Part shown: in pieces, positions 1-8,638 of the stretch | How positions within the stretch are numbered: the stretch's first letter is position 1 | How the letters are laid out: the number at the start of each line of letters is the position of its first letter | Origin: JAFEDN01 sp963818985 | Lineage (GTDB): Bacteria > Pseudomonadota > Gammaproteobacteria > Coxiellales > Coxiellaceae | DNA length: 64,000 nucleotides | Assembly: GCA_963818985.1 (NCBI GenBank) | Contig: CAWFUJ010000010.1 | Span: 372,001 to 436,000, forward strand | Direction of reading: 5' to 3' | Program-made: the position numbers and the translations under genes | Notes under the pieces: model-generated | Told to the model about the DNA's origin: nothing | The model's database searches: none | Seen by the model: the letters and a program-made list of their open reading frames with translations, nothing else

Positions 1-2
1 TA

Positions 3-686
3 TATACCGATCAGCAAGGTTTACAAGACATGGTGATCCCGAAAGAATTATCAGTCAAAGGTATCCAATCGGTGATTGAAGAATATCGACAATCCACCGA
101 AAACGCTTTTAAAAGTGGATTCGATGGAGTTGAATTACATGCGGCTAGTGGCTATCTGCCTATGCAATTTTTGTCAAGTAATACTAATTTACGCAAGGAC
201 CAATATGGTGGCCCTATAGGTAATCGAATTCGATTTATTATAGAAGTATTGGAAGCTATGGCGAGTATAAAAGGCTCAAACCGGGTAGGAATTCGTATTT
301 GGCCTGGTAGTACTTTTAATGATATTAAAGATTTAAATCCAATGGAAACATATACTGAGCTTCTGCGTGCTCTCAACAAACTAAATTTATTATATGTGCA
401 TTCGATACGTTCCCCCGATAAAAATATTGATGTTTTTAAATTAGTTCGCCAAGAATTTAATGGTTTTGGTATTGTTAATGGAGGATTTGATTTGAATAAA
501 GCACAAGAAGCCATTCAGGAAAAATTGGCTGATCTTGTATCTTTTGGCACACTTTATATTTCAAATCCTGATTTGGATATTCGATTTAAGAAAAACTATC
601 CTCTGACCAGTCCTGATATAAATACATTTTATACCCCAGGAGCTAAAGGGTATATCGATTATTCAAATTATAATGAGGGTAAATAG
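3..686 (+). CDS. Old yellow enzyme family NADH:flavin oxidoreductase, C-terminal part (NemA-like)
   Basis: FMN-dependent ene-reductases of this family reduce activated C=C bonds or nitro groups using NAD(P)H. The reading frame is open from base 3, ahead of the first ATG at 30, so the gene enters from outside the window and only the C-terminal ~227 residues are seen. Diagnostic stretches are FDGVELHAASGYL, the FLSSNTNLRKDQYGG block, and a C-terminal YTPGAKGYIDY like that of NemA. In NemA/PETN reductase the two substrate-binding histidines sit in HSAHGY; here the motif is HAASGY, so the second is Ser, which suggests altered substrate preference (inference). Only 8 bases separate it from the next gene, so it is very likely co-transcribed with the dioxygenase-monooxygenase fusion. 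Confidence 0.85.
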   Translation, partial: YTDQQGLQDMVIPKELSVKGIQSVIEEYRQSTENAFKSGFDGVELHAASGYLPMQFLSSNTNLRKDQYGGPIGNRIRFIIEVLEAMASIKGSNRVGIRIWPGSTFNDIKDLNPMETYTELLRALNKLNLLYVHSIRSPDKNIDVFKLVRQEFNGFGIVNGGFDLNKAQEAIQEKLADLVSFGTLYISNPDLDIRFKKNYPLTSPDINTFYTPGAKGYIDYSNYNEGK

Positions 687-694
687 GTACAAAT

Positions 695-3600
695 ATGAAT
701 GATTCATTTACATATACACATGGTTTTCTGCCTCCACAGCCACTAAATCAATTGCCAGATTCTCATCGAATTTGGGATCATATTGCCGCCGAATTGCCTA
801 ATTGGCTTGAATCAAACCAGTTGCATGTTAGAATCTCTAAGATGCATTTGTTAGATGCATCGGATAAGTCATTGCCAGAAAAATATTTGCCTCGTGCCGC
901 CATGATTTTAAGTTATATAGCTCATGGAATTGCTTTTGAACATAAATCACTACAAAAACAGGGTACAATTCAATTACCAAATTGTTTAGAAGTTCCTTGG
1001 CAACAAATTACCAAGAGACTTGCCAGACCGTTTCCTACGCTTTCTATATATGATACGGTATTAAATAATTGGAAGATTTCTGATCCTGAAAAACAATCAA
1101 TTTTTCTCAAAAATCCCAGTCTTATAACGTTAGAGGATTTAAAGCCACAAATTTGTGCTTTTAACGATCGAGGTGAAACAATCTTTCATTTGTCAATTGT
1201 GGAAATGGAATTAAAGGCTATTCCGGCTATTCAAGCTATTCATGATATTTTAGACCTTACATTAAAAGATGAAAAAGATTTCGATAAAATAAAAGATTGC
1301 CTAGAAAAAATTTCGTTTTCTATAGATAATATCCGCAAGGCTTTTGCTAAGGTGAGTCCAAAGCCTAGCAGTGTAACTTTTGTTGATCCCCTTATTTGGG
1401 TCAATACACTGGCCATTTTTACTCAAGGTTTTTATCAAGGTAATGTGGGTATGAGTGGACTGGCTGTTCCTTCATTTCATTTACTAGATGGGTTTTTTGG
1501 TCGAAAAAAATTTGATTCAGAGTTAGGCGTCGCAATTTTAAAATACCGGCCATTATTCGGAAAAAGGCAATTTGATTTCATTACTCAAGTTAGTCAAGCA
1601 CCGATAGAGACATTTGTGTCGATCAATCAATCAGCAAAAGATTTGTATAATCAATCGAAAAGAAAATACGATGCATTTTTAGATTTCCATGAAACTAAGG
1701 TAATGGGTTATTTAACAATGATGCCTTTTAGCCAACGGCAAGCCACTAACTCTGGCATTTCATTTAAACAAAAACCAGTTCATTTGGAAGCTAAAAGAGA
1801 ACTCAGAAGCTCTAGAATTGAACGATTTGGCGATATATCTCCAAAAACAATTGAACCGTCAGAAAAGAAGCCGGTGTTAAGAAAATTTTCCATTGTAGAA
1901 GTGGCGGAACATAACAATAAACAAAAAGGGTACTGGCTGATTATAAATAATAACATATATGAATTAAATCGATTTGTAGATAAACATCCTGGCGGTGATA
2001 AGATATTGAGATTATATGCGGGCTTAGATGCTACCCAACATTTTATGACTGTTCATCAGGGTCAGTTACTGGCTAATACGATTTTGTCAAAATATAAAAT
2101 TGGTGAGATCGAAATTGATGAAAGTAAACCATATATTGGCTATCTCAATTGTATGTTATATGAAATTATAGCATGTGAAAATATCTTACATATTGTGGAC
2201 AGTTATGATCCAATACATTACACGGATGAAAAAGTATTATTTGGTGCATATAACATTGCTATTTCTAAATTGGAAAGTATCTATAAAACGATAAAATCAC
2301 CCCCGGATAATGTGGTTCTCAATATTGAGCAGCTTCTAAGATTAGATTGGGTTCAAGATTATATTTATAAGCGGATAATTGATCAATATTATAAAAGAAT
2401 CAAATTCAATTTAAATCAAATAAATAATTTTGTAGGGATAATTAAATCAGCTGTTATTAGCACAATTCATGCAGACTCGAATTTAGGAATTGAATCCTAT
2501 TTTAGCAAAATTGATATTGCCATCATTGGTTGTGGTTTATCTGGATTAATATTGGCAATATTTTTAAGTAAGAAACATCAATATAAAGTGACCGTATTTG
2601 AGGCTCTGCCAAAATCACAAATATCACTGCGTTCATTTAATATAACATTATCTGAAAGAGGGTTAGATAGCCTTGAATCGGTTGGATTGAAAGAAATTGT
2701 AATGAGCATGTGCTCTCCGGTTAAAGGTAGAATTATCCATAGAACAGACACTTCCGTATATAATTTAACATACGGAATAAAAGATTCAGAATCCTTATAT
2801 TCGATTAGACGGATAGACTTAATTGAAATTCTTTTAAAAGAAGCTCGGTCTCTAGGCGTCAATTTTAATTTTAATATGGAATGTGGTAATTATAATTTTA
2901 AAGAAAATCGATTTAAAGCTTTTGATAATCATAGAAAGCTTGCAATTCAATTTGAGGCCAAACTTATATTTGGCGCCGATGGAGTGCACTCCTCTTTTAG
3001 GCAGCATTTTACAAAAATACCAAGTTTCTATTTAAGTGAAAATTCAAAACAAAAGTCAGATATCATATATACTGAATTTCGGTTACGTTATCAGGGTCGT
3101 TTAGACCGCTTACATATTTGGCCTCGTGCTAATAGTATTATTATTGCTTTTCCTAATAAGGATGGAACTTTTACATTTTCATTATTTATAAAAAATGATG
3201 TCAAAATTGATTTAAATTTTTTTAAAATAAATTATCCTAATTTGCTTTCCTTCTTCGAACCTGATTTCTTGCAAAAATTAAATGATATTGAATTCAAAAA
3301 TATGAGTGGGAGTTTATACGAAGTTAGGTTTTTTCCATGGGCATATCAAAATAAAGCTTTACTATTTGGAGATTCTGCACATGCTTTTTACCCATTTTAT
3401 GGTCAGGCGACTAATGGTATATTCGAAGGGGCTAAGGAATTGTCGCGATTAATTGATAAATATGGGGAAGAAAACTGGGAGAAAATATTTGAAGAGTTTC
3501 AAGAAAAACGTAAAACAGATATTGGCTATATTTCAACTCTTGCTAATAAACATGCTGAGTTTCTCTTTAAGGAATTAGAAGATGAAAATTATCTAAGAAC

Positions 3601-3907
3601 AGATCAAATAGGCAAGCAGATAACAAAGATGTTTCCCAGTATTATGCCGGTATATAATTTAATATCATTTACTATTTTGCCTTATTCTAAGGCAATATCT
3701 ATAGGTAAACATCATGAAATGATTTTAGCAAAAATAATGGAAATTATACAAAAAAAGAATCTAAGTGATGTTTCTCAAGCAGAATTAGAAAAATTAATTA
3801 AGGAAACAGTTTTTAAATTTAATAATTCATCAGGATTTTTCAAGTATAATGAAGCGAAATCTACAAATCTTGAAAATTCAAAATGTAATATTATTTCAAA
3901 ATTGTAG
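695..3907 (+). CDS. Three-domain fusion: indoleamine 2,3-dioxygenase-like, cytochrome b5, kynurenine 3-monooxygenase-like
   Basis: Three modules are visible. Residues ~1-345 resemble indoleamine 2,3-dioxygenase (IDO), which opens the tryptophan indole ring using a heme: YDTVLNNW, a GNVGMSGLAVPS stretch, and the probable proximal heme ligand His332 in FLDFHETKVM. Residues ~398-470 form a cytochrome b5 domain with ligands His431 (HPGG) and probably His454. A helical linker (~475-600) leads to a kynurenine 3-monooxygenase (KMO)-like flavoprotein (~605-1000): GCGLSG at 612-617, KGRIIHR, LHIWPR, and GDSAHAFYPFYGQ around Asp893. Cytochrome b5 is known to reduce mammalian IDO, so the fusion makes biochemical sense. 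The substrate-carboxylate Arg of IDO (human Arg231) is not evident; my alignment puts Ala there, so free tryptophan may not be the substrate. No formamidase is nearby. Domain identity is strong; activity is inferred. Confidence 0.85.
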   Translation: MNDSFTYTHGFLPPQPLNQLPDSHRIWDHIAAELPNWLESNQLHVRISKMHLLDASDKSLPEKYLPRAAMILSYIAHGIAFEHKSLQKQGTIQLPNCLEVPWQQITKRLARPFPTLSIYDTVLNNWKISDPEKQSIFLKNPSLITLEDLKPQICAFNDRGETIFHLSIVEMELKAIPAIQAIHDILDLTLKDEKDFDKIKDCLEKISFSIDNIRKAFAKVSPKPSSVTFVDPLIWVNTLAIFTQGFYQGNVGMSGLAVPSFHLLDGFFGRKKFDSELGVAILKYRPLFGKRQFDFITQVSQAPIETFVSINQSAKDLYNQSKRKYDAFLDFHETKVMGYLTMMPFSQRQATNSGISFKQKPVHLEAKRELRSSRIERFGDISPKTIEPSEKKPVLRKFSIVEVAEHNNKQKGYWLIINNNIYELNRFVDKHPGGDKILRLYAGLDATQHFMTVHQGQLLANTILSKYKIGEIEIDESKPYIGYLNCMLYEIIACENILHIVDSYDPIHYTDEKVLFGAYNIAISKLESIYKTIKSPPDNVVLNIEQLLRLDWVQDYIYKRIIDQYYKRIKFNLNQINNFVGIIKSAVISTIHADSNLGIESYFSKIDIAIIGCGLSGLILAIFLSKKHQYKVTVFEALPKSQISLRSFNITLSERGLDSLESVGLKEIVMSMCSPVKGRIIHRTDTSVYNLTYGIKDSESLYSIRRIDLIEILLKEARSLGVNFNFNMECGNYNFKENRFKAFDNHRKLAIQFEAKLIFGADGVHSSFRQHFTKIPSFYLSENSKQKSDIIYTEFRLRYQGRLDRLHIWPRANSIIIAFPNKDGTFTFSLFIKNDVKIDLNFFKINYPNLLSFFEPDFLQKLNDIEFKNMSGSLYEVRFFPWAYQNKALLFGDSAHAFYPFYGQATNGIFEGAKELSRLIDKYGEENWEKIFEEFQEKRKTDIGYISTLANKHAEFLFKELEDENYLRTDQIGKQITKMFPSIMPVYNLISFTILPYSKAISIGKHHEMILAKIMEIIQKKNLSDVSQAELEKLIKETVFKFNNSSGFFKYNEAKSTNLENSKCNIISKL

Positions 3908-3970
3908 TTATTAAAATAGAATTGAGTTTTTTTAAGGGTTTTTTAATTTATTAAATCAAGGAGAGTTTTT

Positions 3971-4732
3971 ATGTCTAAACATTTATTAGTGATCACCTCA
4001 AGCGTTCGTGGTGACCAGTCAGTATCAAATAAATTGGTTGAAGAATTTGTAACTAAATGGCAGGAGAAAAATGAAGGTGAGATTACTCGTAGAAATATTG
4101 GTGAAGAGTTCATCCCTCATCTACATAAAGATACCTTCCTCGGGCTTGAATCAAAAGAGCAAAAATTGTCAGAATCTGCTGGAAAAACCAAAGCTTTATC
4201 GGCAGAATTAATTAAAGAAATTAAGGCTGCTACACAAATAGTTATGGGTGTTCCCATGTATAATTTTTCAATACCTTCACAGCTTAAAAGTTATTTTGAT
4301 CATGTAGTAAGATCGGATGTTACATTTGGATATAATTCAGATGGACAAAGTGTAGGATTATTAAGTGATAAACCAACTCTGATCATTACCACGGGTGCAG
4401 GCAATCATGCCGACTCCCCAAGAGATTTCCAAAAGCCGTATTTAGTTTGGATTTTAAATTTTATTGGCATTAAGGATGTACAATTTGTAAGAGCGCATAA
4501 TTTCTATAGCCCTGATGGAAAATCTATCATGGAGAATGCTAGTCGAGCCATTCAAACTTACGTAGAAGCTAAGCCGTTGGTTTCCTCCCCATCTGTAGAA
4601 AAATTACCTTCTGTCAAAAAATCTACAACTAATTATAAGTTAGTAGCCTTAAGTGGATTATTTGCATTAGGGGCAGTTAGTTATAAATTAGTGATGTCTT
4701 CAACTTCTTCTTCTACCCTGACTCCGAAATGA
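3971..4732 (+). CDS. FMN-dependent NADH-azoreductase-like flavoprotein with C-terminal membrane anchor
   Basis: Flavodoxin-fold quinone/azo reductase of the AzoR (AcpD) family, which transfers two electrons from NADH to quinones or azo dyes through FMN. The family signature GVPMYNFSIPSQLKSYFDHV and the TTGAG loop are present. The family is usually ~200 residues; this one has 253, and the extra tail holds a hydrophobic segment (~222-245) followed by a Ser/Thr-rich end, so it is probably tail-anchored in the membrane. An AAGGAGAG ribosome site sits 5-6 bases before the ATG. It follows the IDO-KMO fusion by 63 bases. The ABC exporter begins only 4 bases after its stop if the TTG start is used. 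Its natural substrate may be a quinoid product of the cluster (inference). Confidence 0.85.
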   Translation: MSKHLLVITSSVRGDQSVSNKLVEEFVTKWQEKNEGEITRRNIGEEFIPHLHKDTFLGLESKEQKLSESAGKTKALSAELIKEIKAATQIVMGVPMYNFSIPSQLKSYFDHVVRSDVTFGYNSDGQSVGLLSDKPTLIITTGAGNHADSPRDFQKPYLVWILNFIGIKDVQFVRAHNFYSPDGKSIMENASRAIQTYVEAKPLVSSPSVEKLPSVKKSTTNYKLVALSGLFALGAVSYKLVMSSTSSSTLTPK

Positions 4733-4736
4733 AATT

Positions 4737-7100
4737 TTGAAAAATTTTTATTTTATTCATCAAGTCGCTAGTTTTGTCAGTGGCTTAATAGAATCTACTT
4801 TAAATTTATTGATACCTGTTTTAATGACAGAATCAGTAGATTATATGTATGATAAGCCATTGACTTCTTTGAAAAATTGTTCATCTTTTCAGGCTTTAAT
4901 AGTACTAACGGCTGTTAGACATTTCCTTTCTTCATACTTGGACTTTGCTAATGACTTCCAAAAAAAACAGTTATTTAATGCTAAGGTGGAGAAAGTACTT
5001 GACAAAACATTTGAATATAACATGACTCAATTAGAAATTTTTAAAAATAATAAAAATACTAATATTAATGAGATAATTTATTCTTGTCTCTTTACATCAG
5101 TAAAAGATGAAGTTTTTAAGAAAAAAATAGTACCACAGTTAATAGAATTAATTAGCGGTTTAAGTATTATTGTGTTCAAATATGGAAGAATAACTTCTTT
5201 TTATTATATCAGTGGACTCCTAATTAGTTTAATGTATGACTATTTTATTAAGAAAAAAATTTCTATTGAAAAAATTAGAAAAAATTATTATCAAGAATTT
5301 TCAGTATTAGATGAGCTTTATCGAGAACTATTAGTCAATATGCGATTGATTAAAGGTAGCAATAATTGCTTTCGCGAAAAAAATAGATTTATGAATCAAT
5401 TAAAAAAATATGATTTATTCATAAATTCTTATAATATTGCCAATTTTTTTCAAAATTTTATTAGAGGCTTATCCACAGGAATTATCATTTGTGGTTTTTT
5501 ATTTTCAACTATTAATGGCTTGGAAAAGAAAAATATTCAAGATTTTCTCTTTTTATATGGATATTTAAATTCATATTTGAGGCTTTTGGCTAATATCAGC
5601 TTATCCTGGGAGTTATATCGAAAACATTTGCCACATGAAGAAAAGCTAGCATTTTTTTTAAATGGTAATATTTCTACTCATGATTTACAATTTAACTTGA
5701 AGGAAAGTTTTGAAAGTATTTTGGAAATTAATAACATAACGATCAAAAGCGAAAAGTCTACTATACTGAATAATTTTTCATGGCATATTGAAAAATCTTT
5801 TAGGGGCAGAATTGCCATTATTGGTAAAAGTGGAGCGGGAAAAAGTACTATATTTAATCTAATATCTGGACTTGATATATTTGCCAACGAAGAAAATATT
5901 CATAAGATTAGATTTCGTAATTTTCCTATCAATCATATACCTCCAGTTAAACTTTTTAATCAAATTCGTATTGTTAATCAGAATTCAAGAATTTTTGCTC
6001 ATGAAAATCTAAAATATAATATTCTTTATGAGTTTCATAATGATCAAAAAAGTCAAGAACAATTGTTAGATTTAGGTAATCCCTTTACAACAAATTTTTC
6101 TTTTGAGGAAGCTTGTTTTCATGCAAAACTGTCTAAGCTTTTACAACACCATTTTGATTTGGTTATCGATAGGGCAGTGAATTTTTATTTCCATGATTTT
6201 TTTTTAAACAAGTATGGGATTTATAAAGAAAGTTTTTTTTTGTTAACTACTTTGCATCTTGAAAAATTACATCAAAATGATCTTAATAATTGTATTGATA
6301 TGATGGAAAAGGCTATTTTTGATCTAAAAACAAAAAATTGTTTTTTATTATTGCCTATTCGTATCAGAGAAGGATATATTAGTAAAAATAAGTTCAGCAT
6401 GAGTCGGTGGTTTTATTGGTGTGCCATCATTCATGGGGGGATGAAGCATATCATTTTGTTTGATGCAGAAAATCAATTAATTAATTTTAAATCATATCTT
6501 CGAAAAAGAAAAATAAATTTGGTTAATGATCAAGATATTAAAGCTAAAAATCCAAATAGTTTAGAAAAATGTTTTCATTTTTTGGAAAATTATGATTTTA
6601 GACTGTTATATTATCAAAAAAGTTCAATTAAATCTCAACTTTTAATTGGAATAAAAATATATAATTATATTTTAAAAAAATCTCCCAATGGTCTGCTATC
6701 TTTTAAGTTAGGTAATATTTCTCAAGGGGAGAGGCAAAGAATTTCTGCGGGAAGAATATTTGCTAAAAAGAAGAAATTTGATATTTTATTATTAGATGAG
6801 CCAACTTCAGCTTTGGATTCTTTAACTGAATTTCAATTGATGGAAAATTATAAAAAATTCTGTAAGTTATATGGAAAAATGATGATATTGGTGACACATC
6901 GTCTTAATATGATTGTCGATTTCAATAGAATTATTTGTATTGATAAAGGAAAAATAGTAGGCTCAGGTTCTCATCCTGAACTGCTAAGTGCTAATAAATA
7001 CTATCAGCTATTATGGAAATCTCAAAATGCTTATTTCTCTAAAGACGATAAGCATAATTTATTTACTCTCAATCAATTAACAGAGGATTTCACATTATGA
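4737..7100 (+). CDS. ABC exporter (fused membrane and ATPase domains) with large insertion in the ATPase domain
   Basis: Half-transporter with an N-terminal membrane domain (~1-320) and a C-terminal ATPase domain. Walker A is GKSGAGKST at 363-371, the Q-loop Gln is residue 415, the signature is SQGER at 662-666, Walker B is LLLDEP around Asp687, and the switch His is in VTHRLN. Q-loop and signature are normally about 60 residues apart; here 247, so roughly 185 extra residues (about 465-650) are inserted into the helical subdomain without breaking the frame. The start is taken as TTG at 4737 because no ATG is in frame until ~4823, which would cut the first membrane helix; this is uncertain. 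The gene overlaps the next by 4 bases (ATGA). Probably exports the product of the neighbouring redox enzymes; the substrate is unknown. Confidence 0.85.
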   Translation: MKNFYFIHQVASFVSGLIESTLNLLIPVLMTESVDYMYDKPLTSLKNCSSFQALIVLTAVRHFLSSYLDFANDFQKKQLFNAKVEKVLDKTFEYNMTQLEIFKNNKNTNINEIIYSCLFTSVKDEVFKKKIVPQLIELISGLSIIVFKYGRITSFYYISGLLISLMYDYFIKKKISIEKIRKNYYQEFSVLDELYRELLVNMRLIKGSNNCFREKNRFMNQLKKYDLFINSYNIANFFQNFIRGLSTGIIICGFLFSTINGLEKKNIQDFLFLYGYLNSYLRLLANISLSWELYRKHLPHEEKLAFFLNGNISTHDLQFNLKESFESILEINNITIKSEKSTILNNFSWHIEKSFRGRIAIIGKSGAGKSTIFNLISGLDIFANEENIHKIRFRNFPINHIPPVKLFNQIRIVNQNSRIFAHENLKYNILYEFHNDQKSQEQLLDLGNPFTTNFSFEEACFHAKLSKLLQHHFDLVIDRAVNFYFHDFFLNKYGIYKESFFLLTTLHLEKLHQNDLNNCIDMMEKAIFDLKTKNCFLLLPIRIREGYISKNKFSMSRWFYWCAIIHGGMKHIILFDAENQLINFKSYLRKRKINLVNDQDIKAKNPNSLEKCFHFLENYDFRLLYYQKSSIKSQLLIGIKIYNYILKKSPNGLLSFKLGNISQGERQRISAGRIFAKKKKFDILLLDEPTSALDSLTEFQLMENYKKFCKLYGKMMILVTHRLNMIVDFNRIICIDKGKIVGSGSHPELLSANKYYQLLWKSQNAYFSKDDKHNLFTLNQLTEDFTL

Positions 7101-8344
7101 CTATTTTATTGGTTATAAACTCAAGTGTGCAGGGTAATAATTCTGAATCTCGAAGATTGGTGAATTATTATTTAGATCGATGGTGTTTACTTTTTCCTGA
7201 TAGTGAAATTATTTTCAGAGATATTGGTCACGATCCTATCCCTCATCTCACTGAAGAAACGGTAGGGGCCATTTCATCAATGGAGGGTGATTCGCCTGAA
7301 ATTGTTTCTGCTCGCAGTTTTTCAGACAACTTGATAGAGGAAATTCAACGTGCTGATCAGATTATATTAGGTGTTCCTATGTATAATTTTGCCATTCCTT
7401 CTCAACTTAAAAGCTATTTTGATTATATAGCGAGATCTGGGTTGACTTTTACTTATAATTCACAAGGAGAGATGGTCGGTTTATTAACTAACAAGCCTGT
7501 TTTAATAATTACTACAGGCGCGGATTATATCGAGACAAGTAAAGATTTTCAGAAGGATTATTTGATATGGATGTTTAAATTTTTGGGGATTAGCAATGTA
7601 ACATTTATAAGGGCACATAATTTATATCGGCAACGCGAATTATCGGTGAGTCAGGCAAGAAATGAAATTGATCATTATTTGAATACCACTTATTATTTTA
7701 ATTCAATAATCACCGAAATTAAATTACCTATGGAGGGTGTTGATAATCAATTGCAACATATTAGAAAATTACAGACATATAAGAATCCCCACGAAGCCAA
7801 AATCCAAACTTCGACTGCTTCGTCAAAGTATAGTCGATCGCCAATCCTGAGTACGATCAACGTCTTATCACGTGCTTGTATTGCACAACCTCTGGGTGAA
7901 ATAGTTGCATTAGGTATAATTGGTATTTATTTAGTAAAATCCTGCTTACAATTATTTAGAAATGATCGATTATCTCCTGAAAAGCAAGCAAAATTGATGA
8001 CGGGAATATCATTCCAAAGGAAAATTTTTGAATTAAACGAGTTGGCCAATAAGATAGGAAGACTATATAATTCACAACCTTCATTAAAGGATAATTTTCA
8101 ATGGATTGAATTCGCATTATATGAATATAAGCAATCTATTCAAGAATGGGAGGCCCAAGGCTTTGCATATAAAAAAGAGTTGCATTGTCTTTTTGTGGAT
8201 ATGAGAGATACAGAATTAAAGCTGACATCAGAATTAAATCCCAAGAAAATTATTTCCAGTTCTTCTGGTTTTTTGGTAAGCCAAAGTCTGAAAAATTCTG
8301 ATTTGTTGGGGAAAACTGTGAAAGATTATAAATATTCTTGCTGA
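7097..8344 (+). CDS. Azoreductase-like flavoprotein with membrane segment and C-terminal helical domain
   Basis: Residues 1-~200 are a second AzoR-like flavodoxin-fold domain, clearly paralogous to the protein at 3971-4732: both carry GVPMYNF-IPSQLKSYFD, FQK-YL-W and RAHN-Y. After a variable linker comes a membrane segment (~265-290) and about 110 residues of predicted helix with no family I recognise. The total of 415 residues is twice the family norm. Its ATG overlaps the ABC exporter stop (ATGA), implying translational coupling and placing it in the same operon. Two membrane-tethered copies flanking an exporter suggest local reduction of the exported compound or of a quinone at the membrane (inference). 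Confidence 0.8.
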   Translation: MTILLVINSSVQGNNSESRRLVNYYLDRWCLLFPDSEIIFRDIGHDPIPHLTEETVGAISSMEGDSPEIVSARSFSDNLIEEIQRADQIILGVPMYNFAIPSQLKSYFDYIARSGLTFTYNSQGEMVGLLTNKPVLIITTGADYIETSKDFQKDYLIWMFKFLGISNVTFIRAHNLYRQRELSVSQARNEIDHYLNTTYYFNSIITEIKLPMEGVDNQLQHIRKLQTYKNPHEAKIQTSTASSKYSRSPILSTINVLSRACIAQPLGEIVALGIIGIYLVKSCLQLFRNDRLSPEKQAKLMTGISFQRKIFELNELANKIGRLYNSQPSLKDNFQWIEFALYEYKQSIQEWEAQGFAYKKELHCLFVDMRDTELKLTSELNPKKIISSSSGFLVSQSLKNSDLLGKTVKDYKYSC

Positions 8345-8638
8345 CTGTTTATAAAATTAATGCGAAGAATTTTAATAAAACCAATCATAGAAACCTGAGA
8401 AATAAGATTATTTCCCACGATGTAGATTGCGTTCAGAAGAATTTTAACTTGGGAAAAATATGCTATTAAAATATTTTTGCTAACATACAAAGTGGATCGA
8501 ATTGGATTTCATTACTGTATCTTCTAATATTAATAAAAACGTTGCCATGATGAAATTTTCAACTGAGACTATTTGTTGATTAGGGAAATTAATTACGATA
8601 TAGTTATAACTTCTTCATACAAAACAATAAGGATTTTT
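8345..8638. other. AT-rich intergenic region before the WD40 gene
   Basis: About 290 bases with no convincing gene. It probably holds the promoter of the WD40 gene, but no unambiguous promoter or terminator hairpin stands out. Confidence 0.4.
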
